Below, piece by piece: positions 39,328 through 48,086 of a stretch of DNA of 64,000 bases. How positions within the stretch are numbered: the stretch's first letter is position 1; each line of letters opens with the position of its first letter. The notes below the pieces were generated by a model. It was not told the origin of the DNA. It searched no databases and saw only the letters and a list, made by a program, of their open reading frames with translations. The stretch is from Paragordius varius (Eukaryota; Nematomorpha), in assembly GCA_964247055.1 (NCBI GenBank), contig OZ176052.1, positions 4,836,001-4,900,000 on the forward strand, in the 5' to 3' direction. Position numbers and translations under genes: made by a program.

Positions 39328-39825
39328 TCAGGTTATTTTTTTATACCCACCGATTTTAGACGAGTGTAATTGAAATTTTCCTATTAACCATGTGCCTAGG
39401 GAGGTAGTCAAATTTGCTAGCATATAAGCAAATTGATCTTTTACAGTTATGATTCATTTTTCCATTATTTTTTTAATATTTTTATCGTCTGCGACTCAAG
39501 TTCGTCCATCCCCTTTTCCGTCAAAAGAAAGTATTGAGCTTTCCCTATATTCACTGAATGTTATGAGTTGTAACAATATTAATTATAAACAGACTCTAAA
39601 AATTTTTTATTCCTGCGTGTCCAAACACGTTCCAGTAATTTCCTACACCTTTATAGATCTATTAAATTGACCTGTTAGCCCTCATAGCTTGGTCCGCATA
39701 TCAAAGTGTCTCGCTTATTTCTTCGCTTAGCCTTACAAAACTATTAAATCCAATCCGTTTTTATAGTTGAAAATGTAATCGAGAATTCTTGATACTATAC
39801 TATTTAATATATATTTCAAATTAAA

Positions 39826-39831
39826 TTTATT
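39826..39831 (-). promoter_or_regulatory. Probable poly(A) signal of the L10a gene
   Basis: The minus strand reads AATAAA about 35 nt after the TAA stop of the ribosomal protein gene, a typical distance for cleavage soon after. Confidence 0.55.
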
Positions 39832-39865
39832 GTGCCAAATCTATTAATACAACCAAAAACTTATA

Positions 39866-41143
39866 TTAATATAATCTTTGAGATGGACCCATGGTGCTTT
39901 TAATGTGAAGAGCTCGTATATTTTGCCAATTTTTCTTCAATAAAGAAACCAAAAAATTGATGGACATATTAATGTTTGAAGCAAGTTCATCCGGTGTCAT
40001 ACCAACATTTCCTACGGCCAAAGCAAGACAAAGTACCTAATTAAAAAATAATAAATCAAAGGGGTAAATTAATAAAAAATATTCAATTTATCTGCACTCA
40101 AAATAAAATTCTTTCTGTTTTACACCACAAATTATTTAAAAATTAGACATTATCATATTTAATATAATCATTTTAACATGTATCTTTTAAACTTCAAAAG
40201 GCTGGTAAAAGGCAATCTAGGGTATAATAAAGTCTTGCACAATCCAAAAAGTAAAATAGAAGTGTTGTAATCAAATATCCCAATTAGTGTTACAAATGAT
40301 GTCTTATATTTTTAATAATCATAATTAAAACTGTTAATGAATATTCAAAAATATTGAGCCTTAAAAATGATATCTTTTAACAAAATATTAACCTATCAAA
40401 GATATATTGTCCATAATATCTTCTATAATTTAATTATTTTTTAACATAGGGTGTTGTATAAAATTTGGAAATTAACAATTTTTAAAAATACCTTTTTCAT
40501 TTGAAACTTTATTGTCGATTTGACCTCTTCCACCTTTGCAATCATAGATTCTCCGTGCGTTAAAACGGTAGGAAATTTACCAGCTTTATTAAGGCCAGGA
40601 CCTAATATTCTTGGTATTTGTTTAATCAAAGAATCAGAAGCCAAAAAAGCGTCATAACTCTTGGCTAAATATTTAATACGTAAATATTAATACATAAGTA
40701 AAATATTAAAAAATCAGCAAAATATTTTAATCATCAGTATCAAGAGTAGCAAATTTTCTAATAGTCATCATTTAAATAAACAACTAACCTAATTGCTTAA
40801 CCAATTTTTTGTTTTTGTTCAATTTTTTTAAAGCCTCAGCATCCATATATGGAATATTATTTGCTTTAGCTTCATCGCAATGTTGTTGATCTCCTAACAT
40901 ACACACCTTAAATTTTGGACGTGGCGCATACTTTACCCTGATTATTAATATTAAATTTACCTGATACTTCCTGAAAACCTTTTATCCTTTTGTGGATCAT
41001 AATTTTTCAATGCTATTTGTAACTCAACAGTTTCTAAAAAACCGCGCTTTTTTTCTTGAGATTTGGTTAAAACGGAATTGATAGCTTCCAACAAAGAATC
41101 CTTAGATATTTTACTGATATAAGGAATTACTTTACCTGGACAT
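39866..41143 (-). CDS. RPL10A: 60S ribosomal protein L10a (uL1), 217 aa, 5 exons
   Basis: Minus-strand exons are 41136-41143, 40961-41113, 40789-40937, 40492-40664 and 39866-40036. They sum to 654 nt, giving 217 aa, the same length as the human protein. It begins [14 protein letters not shown]. Conserved blocks include [63 protein letters not shown] and [19 protein letters not shown], in family order and without gaps. The protein forms the L1 stalk of the large ribosomal subunit and helps release tRNA from the E site. The first coding exon is only 8 nt (ATGTCCAG). Introns 1 and 2 are 22 and 23 nt, while introns 3 and 4 are 124 and 455 nt. The start is fixed by the match to the family N-terminus. 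It ends with a probable AATAAA at 39826. It is the clearest gene in the window. Confidence 0.98.
40938..40960 (-). other. 23-nt micro-intron (RPL10A intron 2)
   Basis: It begins GTAAATTTAA and ends TTAATAATCAG. It is phase 2: ATC AG|G encodes Ile-Arg in [15 protein letters not shown], which aligns to the family FSGTVRLKxxPRPKF without gap. Retained, it puts an in-frame TAA right after AGG. Both boundaries are fixed by protein conservation. Confidence 0.95.
41114..41135 (-). other. 22-nt micro-intron (RPL10A intron 1)
   Basis: It begins GTAAAGTAAT and ends TATATCAG. It lies after only 8 coding bases and is phase 2 (AG|T, Ser3). Removing it yields [10 protein letters not shown], matching the family start MSSKVSRDTL. 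Retained, it shifts the frame. Confidence 0.93.
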
Positions 41144-41394
41144 CTATGCCGGAACTATAAACTTCACACAATGCAAAACAGATGCTTTATAATGTTCAGA
41201 TATAATGATATAAGACGCTTTTCAAAATTTCATTGCTACACTTTCTGAAATAATTTTTTGATATTTTCCAATTATTTTAAATAGAGTAATTAATATGTGT
41301 ATCAATATATATAGTAAAGAAGGTGTAGGTTTAAGTAACTAAAAACGAATAGGCTCATTCCACAAAGTAAAAATTATTTAAATATTTTTAAATA

Positions 41395-43560
41395 CGCCCA
41401 CAGTGACTATGGATTTTTTGCAATTAGGCTCTCAGTTTTCTTATACCCATTTAAAAATCGGGATCCAAAAATTTTAATGTACTTTTACGATAAACGTGTA
41501 ATTTTTCGATATTAATTTAATTCTTACTATGCCCTTAAGGACTATTATTTCTAAATTAAGCCTTCCCTTATAAAAAATACGGTTTTTCAATGTTTGTGTG
41601 TTAAAACATGATTCGGAAAAATGGGTACAGGATTCAATAAAGATTTTTATATGTTATACGATTGCGCCGAAAATGTCAAGCCATTTTTGTATTAACACCT
41701 GGATTCGAATAGGCGTACCTAAATATCCCATAATATATTTAAGTTTGAAAGAAACGTAATTTGAATTTATGCTTTGATTCTAATCCAAATTATATGAATA
41801 AGCCAAAATATCTATATAAAATTTAGTTTTTTTAAAAAAGTTTTCTTATCAAACTACTTCGACGCCATATTTACTCTATTTTTTGCAAAAATCATGGCTT
41901 AAGTTAAATTTGATTAAACTCACATTTAACATTAATATAAACAGAAAAAAAGGTATATTTTGCATTATATAAATATTTAGATGCATGCATCATGTTGGCT
42001 AATTCTTTACTTTTGGGTTTTGCTTTTGAGTACAAGTATTTTATATTTCGATATATTAATGTCGTCAAGACTTTTGCCTTCAATTTATTCCATATTTTTT
42101 AAAATACTTAATTTTAAACCTGGTGAATCCAACAACCCCATTTAAATCGAAGGATAATAAATAAGTTGTATCCAAGTATAGATAAAAATATGAGGTGTAA
42201 GCTTTGAACAAGGCTTAGGAAAAACAGATAAGCCCATTCCGATTCCAAAAAAATACATATTATCATTTATAAAAACGCCAAAAGTGACTAAGCCCTTTTT
42301 TAAATTAGGCCCTTATTTTTTCCCACCCCGTGTAAAAATCGAGTTTTTTTAAAAAAAATGGACTCTAAAATTTTAAGTTTGACAGACGTTCACACAAAAC
42401 GTGTGCGCCCATTAAGTTTCAATGGTGTACGTTTTTTAATGTTTTACAAATGTACCGAGGGTGACTAAGCCCTTTTTTAAATTAACCTCTTTAAAAATGC
42501 GGTTTATTTGGTGGGACACGATATCAAAAAATGTTAAGACCAGTCGGTTTCAATAGTTTTTTTATTGTACAATTGCGCCGATATTGACTAAACCCTTTTT
42601 AAATCACGGCCTCAGTTTTGCCCCCGTGCAAGATCGCGTTTTTAGGTTTGACAGACGTTCCCTAAAAATGTAGGCCCATTCAGTTTCACTAGCGTTTTTT
42701 AAATATTTTAGAAAGGCGCAGAGGGTGAATAAGCTCTTTGCTAAATTAGCTTTTCAGTTTAGCCCCGCACTAATGAAAAAATAGGGTTTTTGAATTGTTG
42801 GCTTTGGCACATGATACCGGATAACGTGTAGGCAGAGTCAGGTTCAGTTATTTTTTTTTCCAATTGTACAAGTTCGCCGAAAGTAACTGAGCCTTTTTAA
42901 AGCCCCTCAATTTAGCTTTGCTTAGTGTGAAAATATGGGCTTTAAGATAATATTGACGTTAAAGCAATTTTTTGGAAAGCGTGTGTGCCTCCTGCCAATT
43001 TATTCGTCAACTTTTCATGTAGTTGAAAATGCGCTGGGGGTGACTAAGCCATCTTTTTTACTCGTCTGTCCAGTTCCGCCTGTGTTAAAATATTTTTTTA
43101 AACAAATACAGGATTTTAGGCACGTTCCCAAAAAAACGTCAGTGAGTTTAATAATGTCTTTTTATAATGTTTTACCAAGGTGCCGAGGGCGACTAAGCCC
43201 TTTTTTGAAATTGACCATTCAGTTCCGCCCGACCCAAACGTGTAGGCGCAGTTAATTTTAATACTACACATTTTTATTGCTTTACAAGCGCCGAAAGTGA
43301 CTAATCCCTGTTTTTGAATTAGTCCCTCAATTCAGCCGCGTCTATTGTCACAAAAAGAGTGGCTTTAAAGCAATTTGCCGTAAAAGCGCATGTGCATAAT
43401 TTAAATTAAAAATAAATAGAGGCCCCGCTGTAACTCAATTATAATTTTCCTTCTGTTCAATTTCTCCCGTGTAAAAAGAAGTTTTCTAATTGACTTAAAA
43501 GCATTTTCCCGCAAAACATATCAGACCTTTAAAGTGATACTAATTAAAAATGAAAAGAAT
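41395..43560. repeat. Degenerate tandem repeat block, Helitron-body related
   Basis: About eight or more units of roughly 110-170 bp, each starting near GCGCCGAxxGTGACTAAGCCC, followed by TTTTTTAAATTAGGCCCTCA, a CCGTGTAAAA phrase and CATTCAGTTTCAATAG. Unit starts are visible near 42285, 42455, 42580, 42730, 42876, 43035, 43185 and 43290. Wording and spacing resemble the bodies of the Helitron-like elements. A family 3 MITE (41745-42190) interrupts it. The 106-aa frame at 42935-43255 is read-through of the repeats, not a gene. Confidence 0.6.
41745..42190. repeat. MITE family 3, diverged copy
   Basis: Shares with the copies at 50757 and 51465 the run CAAACTACTTCGACGCCAT, the ACATTTAACATTxATAxAAA segment, and a right end with CCCCATTTAAATCGAAGG and TTGTATCCAAGT. 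Confidence 0.55.
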
Positions 43561-43869
43561 AAAACTACGGATTATTAAATTGGTTGCTTAAAATGCATCT
43601 ATATATTACATATGTTTGCATTCTACGAATTTTAAAATCACCCTCTGTAATTACAAATAACACTTGGAAACAAAACATTCATTTCGGTCCATCGATTCAA
43701 ATTAGGATCGTTATATCCCAGGCCTTAAAATTTTCTTTAAACAATATAAAAAAAATTGACTATATGATAGTTCGCGCTTAATCATTACTGAACCGAAATA
43801 TATAAAATTTCATTCACAAAACTTGACATTTATTTTAATATAACTCCCAAGGAAAGAATTAAGTCAACA

Positions 43870-44205
43870 AGATATGTGTGCATTAGCTAAATTAAATACA
43901 AGGTAAACCATTTTTTCTGTTTCTATCAATAATAGATGTAATTAAAATACGATATTAGCTTGTATTTTAGCCTTAAAATTAAATAAATACGATATTTTGA
44001 AAAATGTCGTAAATTAAAAATGACGTCGGAGTTGTTTGATATGGATTTTTTTAAAACTAAATGGTATTTGGATTTTTTGGTTTATTTATATATATTTTAG
44101 GTTAGAAGCCTAAATTTGAATTGGAACCGATTCTTTCAGTAGTTTTTTTAAATATCAATTACAGTCTTGGGTATTTATAGCCCAAGTTGAATGAGTGTTA
44201 ATAAA
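43870..44205. repeat. MITE family 3-related element
   Basis: Shares with 52080-52414 the phrases TGTGTGCATTAGC, AAATAAATACGATATTTTG, GGCGTCGxxG and the right-hand TTCTTTCAGTAGTTTT. It ends just before the Helitron-like array at 44246. Confidence 0.5.
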
Positions 44206-45274
44206 CTAGGGTTTCACAAAATGTATTATAAATTTAATTGTTAAATCTATATATTTATAAAAATGGAAAATGCTGGCTTTGTGATCTGGTACAGGAAAAC
44301 CGGTAGACCCAATTAAATCCAAATATCGAAAAAATATAATCATTAATAAATGTCCCGACAATAGCTTCGCCCTTTTTTTGAAATAGGCCCCCAGTTCGGG
44401 CCCACCCCGTATGAAAAACGGGTTTTTTTTGAAAACAGAAGTCCACATAATTCGTGTCTTTGAGACAATTTTCTGGAGAACGTGTTGGACCATTTAATTT
44501 CAAATATGATTTTTGTTTACTTATTTTCGATTGCGCCGAACATAGTCGAGTCAGTTTTTTGATTTAAGCCCTCTTTTTACCCGCTCCCCCCGTAAAATGC
44601 CATTTTTTTTAAAAAACAAAGTCCACAAAAATAATTTTTTAAATCTATTTTTCGCCCTAGGTATGAAACCGTAAAAATTCAATATGGATTCCACGTATTC
44701 CCTGTTAAAAGGCAAAAATTTTAGTCAGGCGTTTCTTTGATGATAGCTGCTGGGTAAGGAGCTACCGCTAAAAACTGATTTTTCATGTAACTTTGTGATC
44801 TGTTTCCGGAAAACCGGTGAACCCATTCAAATCCAAACATCGAAAAAATTCAATCATTAATGAATGCCCGGACAATAGCTTCGCCCTTTTTTGGAATTAG
44901 GTCCCCAGTTTGGGCCCACCCCGTGTGAAAAATGGGTTAAGTCAATTATTTGGAGAACGTGTTGGACCATTCAATTTCAAATATGATTTTTGTTTACTTA
45001 TTTTCGATTGCGCCGAACATAGTCGAGTCAGTTTTTTGATTTAGGCCCTCTTTTTACCCGCTACCCCCGTAAAATGCCAATTTTTTCAAAAAAAAACAAA
45101 GTCCACAAAAATATTTTTTTGATTGTATTTTTTTGCCCACGGTATGAGACTGTAAAAATTCGAGAAAGATTTTTCGTATTGCCTGTTAAAAAGCAAAAAT
45201 TTTAGTCAAGCGTTTGTTTGATGATAGATGCTGAGTAAGGAGTATCTATCATATGTATGGTTGGTTGGTTTTTC

Positions 45275-46921
45275 CTAAGTCGTAAACGACTTTTTGGATA
45301 TAGTTTTAACTATTTCTTTCCATTTTTTTCTATCTTTAACCGCTATATTGAGCTCTTTCAGTGTCATTTTGGTCTCTTCTTTTATCATATACAACCACCT
45401 CATCGGTGGTCGGCCTCGTTTCCTTTGCCCTTCTACCTTCCCAAACATTGTATCTTTCTCCAGAGAATTCGATCGCATGACATGACCAAAATATGTTAAC
45501 TTTCTTTTTAGAATTATCTCCATGATGTTTGTTTTAGGTTTTATTTCTGTAGTTAGATTTTCATTCTTAATTTTATCCTTCCAGGTGTATCCTAGCATCC
45601 TACGCCAGCAACTCCTTTCAAAAGCCATGAGCCTTTCTTTGTCCTTTTTTCTGAGAGTCCAACTCTCACATCCATATGTGGTAACCGGGAGAACGAAACA
45701 GTAGAGTAATCTTTTTTTGGTTTCAACCCCTACGCTTTTGTTTTTCCAAATCTTTATTAATTTGGTCATCGCTTCTCTACCCAATCCTATTCTATTTCTG
45801 ATGTCAGGAGTTGAATACCCATCCTCTGAAATTATTGCGCCCAAAAACGTTAACTGTTTAACTATTTCTATTTCTACTCCTTCTATTATAATTGTAGGCT
45901 TTTTTCCTGTACATAATATTTTGGTTTTGTTAGGATTAAGCCTAAGACCATACCTCAAACTTTCCTTTCGAATCTCTTCAATCAATTCCTTCAAATCATT
46001 TGCACTTTCAGCTATAAGAGTGGTATCGTCTGCAAACCTTAAATTATTGATTGTTCTCCCTCCTATTCTTACTCCAATATTTTTACCATCCAATTTCCTC
46101 ATTATCATTTCTGTGCACATATTGAACAGATAAGGGGATAAGCAACACCCTTGTCTGACTCCTTTCAAGATTGGTATTTCGTCTGTGTCCCCCGCTGGTG
46201 TTCTAATAATCGCTCTTTGTTTTACATACAGAGAGCTAATCAATCTTATTAAGTGAGACGATACCCCTACTAACTTTAATGTTTCCCACAAGGAGTCATA
46301 GTTAATTGAATCGAATGCTTGTCTGTAATCAATAAAACACATGTATAATTCTTTCTGGAACTCTTTTGATGTTTCCATTATCCTTCTCATGTTTGAGATG
46401 TGGTCTCTTGTGCTTTTTCCCTTCATAAATCCGGCTTGATTTTCTGGTATTTCTGTCTGTATGATACTGTGCATTCTGTTTTGTATTACTTTTAGTAAGA
46501 CCTTACTAGCGTGGCTAATAAGAGATATGTTCCGATAATTCTCGCATTGGAGTACATCTCCTTTTTTATATATTGGGAGATATACAGATGATGCCCAATC
46601 GTTTGGCCACTCACATGATTCCCACACCTTTTGACATAACTGGTGTAACTTTTCAACGGGAATAGCTTTTATGAACTCTATTGGGATATTGTCTAATCCC
46701 ATCGCTTTGTTGTTAGGAATTTGTTTTAAGGCTAATTCAACCTCCTCTCTTAATATATCTGGATCACGTTCTTCTTCTTTTTGCAACACCTTTGTTTGAG
46801 GAGCCTGATAGAGTTTTTGGGTGTATTCCTTCCATCTTTCTCGTACTTCTGTTTGTTTGCACAATATGGTGCCATTCTCTTTTTTAATCTTTTGTGATGA
46901 TATAAAAGGTTTATGAGTCAT
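45275..46921 (-). CDS. LINE reverse transcriptase ORF, 548 aa
   Basis: Uninterrupted frame with all main reverse-transcriptase motifs in order: NYRNISLISHASKVL (about 128-142), NQAGFMKGKSTRDHI (161-175), FIDYRQAFDSI (196-206), GVRQGCCLSPYLF (254-266), active site RFADDTTLI (295-303), GLRLNPNKTK and FLGAIISEDG. The C-terminal region holds YGCESWTLRKKD, RKLTYFGHVMR and RKRGRPPMRW, typical of the RTE group. The product would make cDNA at the nicked target site. It overlaps the endonuclease frame by 11 bp (ATGACTCATAA) and is shifted by one base relative to it, whereas RTE elements usually encode one continuous protein. So there is either one frameshift (in the element or the assembly) or two-ORF expression. 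The frame continues upstream of the ATG for some codons. Confidence 0.9.
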   Translation of the reverse strand: MTHKPFISSQKIKKENGTILCKQTEVRERWKEYTQKLYQAPQTKVLQKEEERDPDILREEVELALKQIPNNKAMGLDNIPIEFIKAIPVEKLHQLCQKVWESCEWPNDWASSVYLPIYKKGDVLQCENYRNISLISHASKVLLKVIQNRMHSIIQTEIPENQAGFMKGKSTRDHISNMRRIMETSKEFQKELYMCFIDYRQAFDSINYDSLWETLKLVGVSSHLIRLISSLYVKQRAIIRTPAGDTDEIPILKGVRQGCCLSPYLFNMCTEMIMRKLDGKNIGVRIGGRTINNLRFADDTTLIAESANDLKELIEEIRKESLRYGLRLNPNKTKILCTGKKPTIIIEGVEIEIVKQLTFLGAIISEDGYSTPDIRNRIGLGREAMTKLIKIWKNKSVGVETKKRLLYCFVLPVTTYGCESWTLRKKDKERLMAFERSCWRRMLGYTWKDKIKNENLTTEIKPKTNIMEIILKRKLTYFGHVMRSNSLEKDTMFGKVEGQRKRGRPPMRWLYMIKEETKMTLKELNIAVKDRKKWKEIVKTISKKSFTT

Positions 46922-48086
46922 TTGCTTCAGTTTCTGGGAACATTGGTTGCATTAATCCTTTTTTGTTATTTAATTCCACTTCCAGACATTGTTTATTAAG
47001 AAAATCTTCGTAATCCTTCCTTGTTTGTCGTTGAAATTCTTTGTTATATAATTTTACCATTTTATTATCACCTCTTGATTTAGCTTTTCTCCTCTTTTCT
47101 GCTATCTCTATACTCTTTTCTGATATCCATTTGTTATCTTTCCTCTTTACTCTCTGCACTTTTTCTTTTGCCACTTCATTAACAACATTTTTTATCGTTC
47201 CCCATAATTGTTCTGAGCTACATCCATTGTCCAATCTTCCTAATCTATCTTTGGTTTCTGTTCTAAAACTATTTGGAATGTTCCGAGTGTCATATCTGTA
47301 TATCTGTTTAACCTTATTTTTAATTATTTTAAGTTTGATTTTGGTTATTAGAAGCTCATGATCGCTAGAGCAATCGCTGCTTTTGCTTGTTTTGGTATCG
47401 ATTATAGAGCTTTTCCATTTTTGAGGACACATTATGTAATCAATTTGATTCTTATATTTACCACATGGAGAGGTCCATGTGTATAACCTCCTATTGTGTT
47501 GTGGAAACCATGTGTTGGTTATCATCATCTCATTTTCTTGACAAAAATTGATCAGTGCTTCCACGGCCTCGTTTCGTTCTCCCAATCCATATGGCCCGAC
47601 TATTTGATCTACTCTACCTCTACCAACTTTGCTGTTCCAATCCCCTCCTATGATAATCATATCTCCTTTCTTCGTTTCATCCAAAACTATTTGCAACGTT
47701 GCATAAAAGTCCTCTATGTCTTCTTTGGGAGCGTTTGACGTAGGAGCATAGACTACTATGTATGTAAATTTAAGTGGCTTGGCATTCAGCCTAACACTCA
47801 TGATTCTGGGTGTATATGGTGTATAACTAATGAGACTTTTATTTAATTTGTTTTTTATTAATACTGCAACGCCTTCAGATTTCTGGTCCTCTCTCCCCGA
47901 TCTTAACAATGTATAATTTTCGTTTTGTACTTTCGCGCTACCTTTTTGCTTGGTTTCCGTTAGACCCAGTATATCTACGTTTAATCTTTCCATTTCCTTT
48001 TCAATTATCACCTGTTTGGTTGATGTTAAGGAACGTACGTTCCAGCATCCAACTTTGAAAAGTCTTGTTAAGTTCCTATAGTAAAA
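46911..48086 (-). CDS. LINE AP-type endonuclease ORF
   Basis: The frame is open from 48086 to the TAA at 46911 (391 codons) but has no ATG before MERLNVDIL, so the true start is unclear. Motifs match the endonuclease/exonuclease/phosphatase fold of non-LTR elements: GCWNVRSL with the catalytic Asn, ILGLTETK (Glu), VVYAPT, IIGGDWNSKVG (Asp and Asn), RRLYTWTSP, NQIDYIM and SSDHELLITKI (Asp-His). All expected catalytic residues are present. It nicks target DNA to prime reverse transcription. The 5' UTR upstream is AT-rich like the host. Confidence 0.85.
   Translation of the reverse strand, partial: FYYRNLTRLFKVGCWNVRSLTSTKQVIIEKEMERLNVDILGLTETKQKGSAKVQNENYTLLRSGREDQKSEGVAVLIKNKLNKSLISYTPYTPRIMSVRLNAKPLKFTYIVVYAPTSNAPKEDIEDFYATLQIVLDETKKGDMIIIGGDWNSKVGRGRVDQIVGPYGLGERNEAVEALINFCQENEMMITNTWFPQHNRRLYTWTSPCGKYKNQIDYIMCPQKWKSSIIDTKTSKSSDCSSDHELLITKIKLKIIKNKVKQIYRYDTRNIPNSFRTETKDRLGRLDNGCSSEQLWGTIKNVVNEVAKEKVQRVKRKDNKWISEKSIEIAEKRRKAKSRGDNKMVKLYNKEFQRQTRKDYEDFLNKQCLEVELNNKKGLMQPMFPETEANDS

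Noticed and set aside
39449-39670. 73-aa frame starting MIHFSIIFLIFLSSATQVRP, like a signal peptide
   Set aside because: A hydrophobic N-terminus is common in T-rich random frames; there is no homology, no neighbour and no splice support. A secreted orphan cannot be excluded.
42935-43255. 106-aa plus-strand frame
   Set aside because: It runs through degenerate tandem repeat units; the sequence lacks any domain and its phrases recur in neighbouring units.
44206-44503. Overlapping 95- and 82-aa frames, repeated at 48588-48857 and 35726-35980
   Set aside because: They are translations of the Helitron-like head, present in every copy in two frames at once, and match no protein.
45257-47738. Several plus-strand frames of 60-138 aa across the LINE
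   Set aside because: All are antisense shadows of the endonuclease and reverse transcriptase frames.
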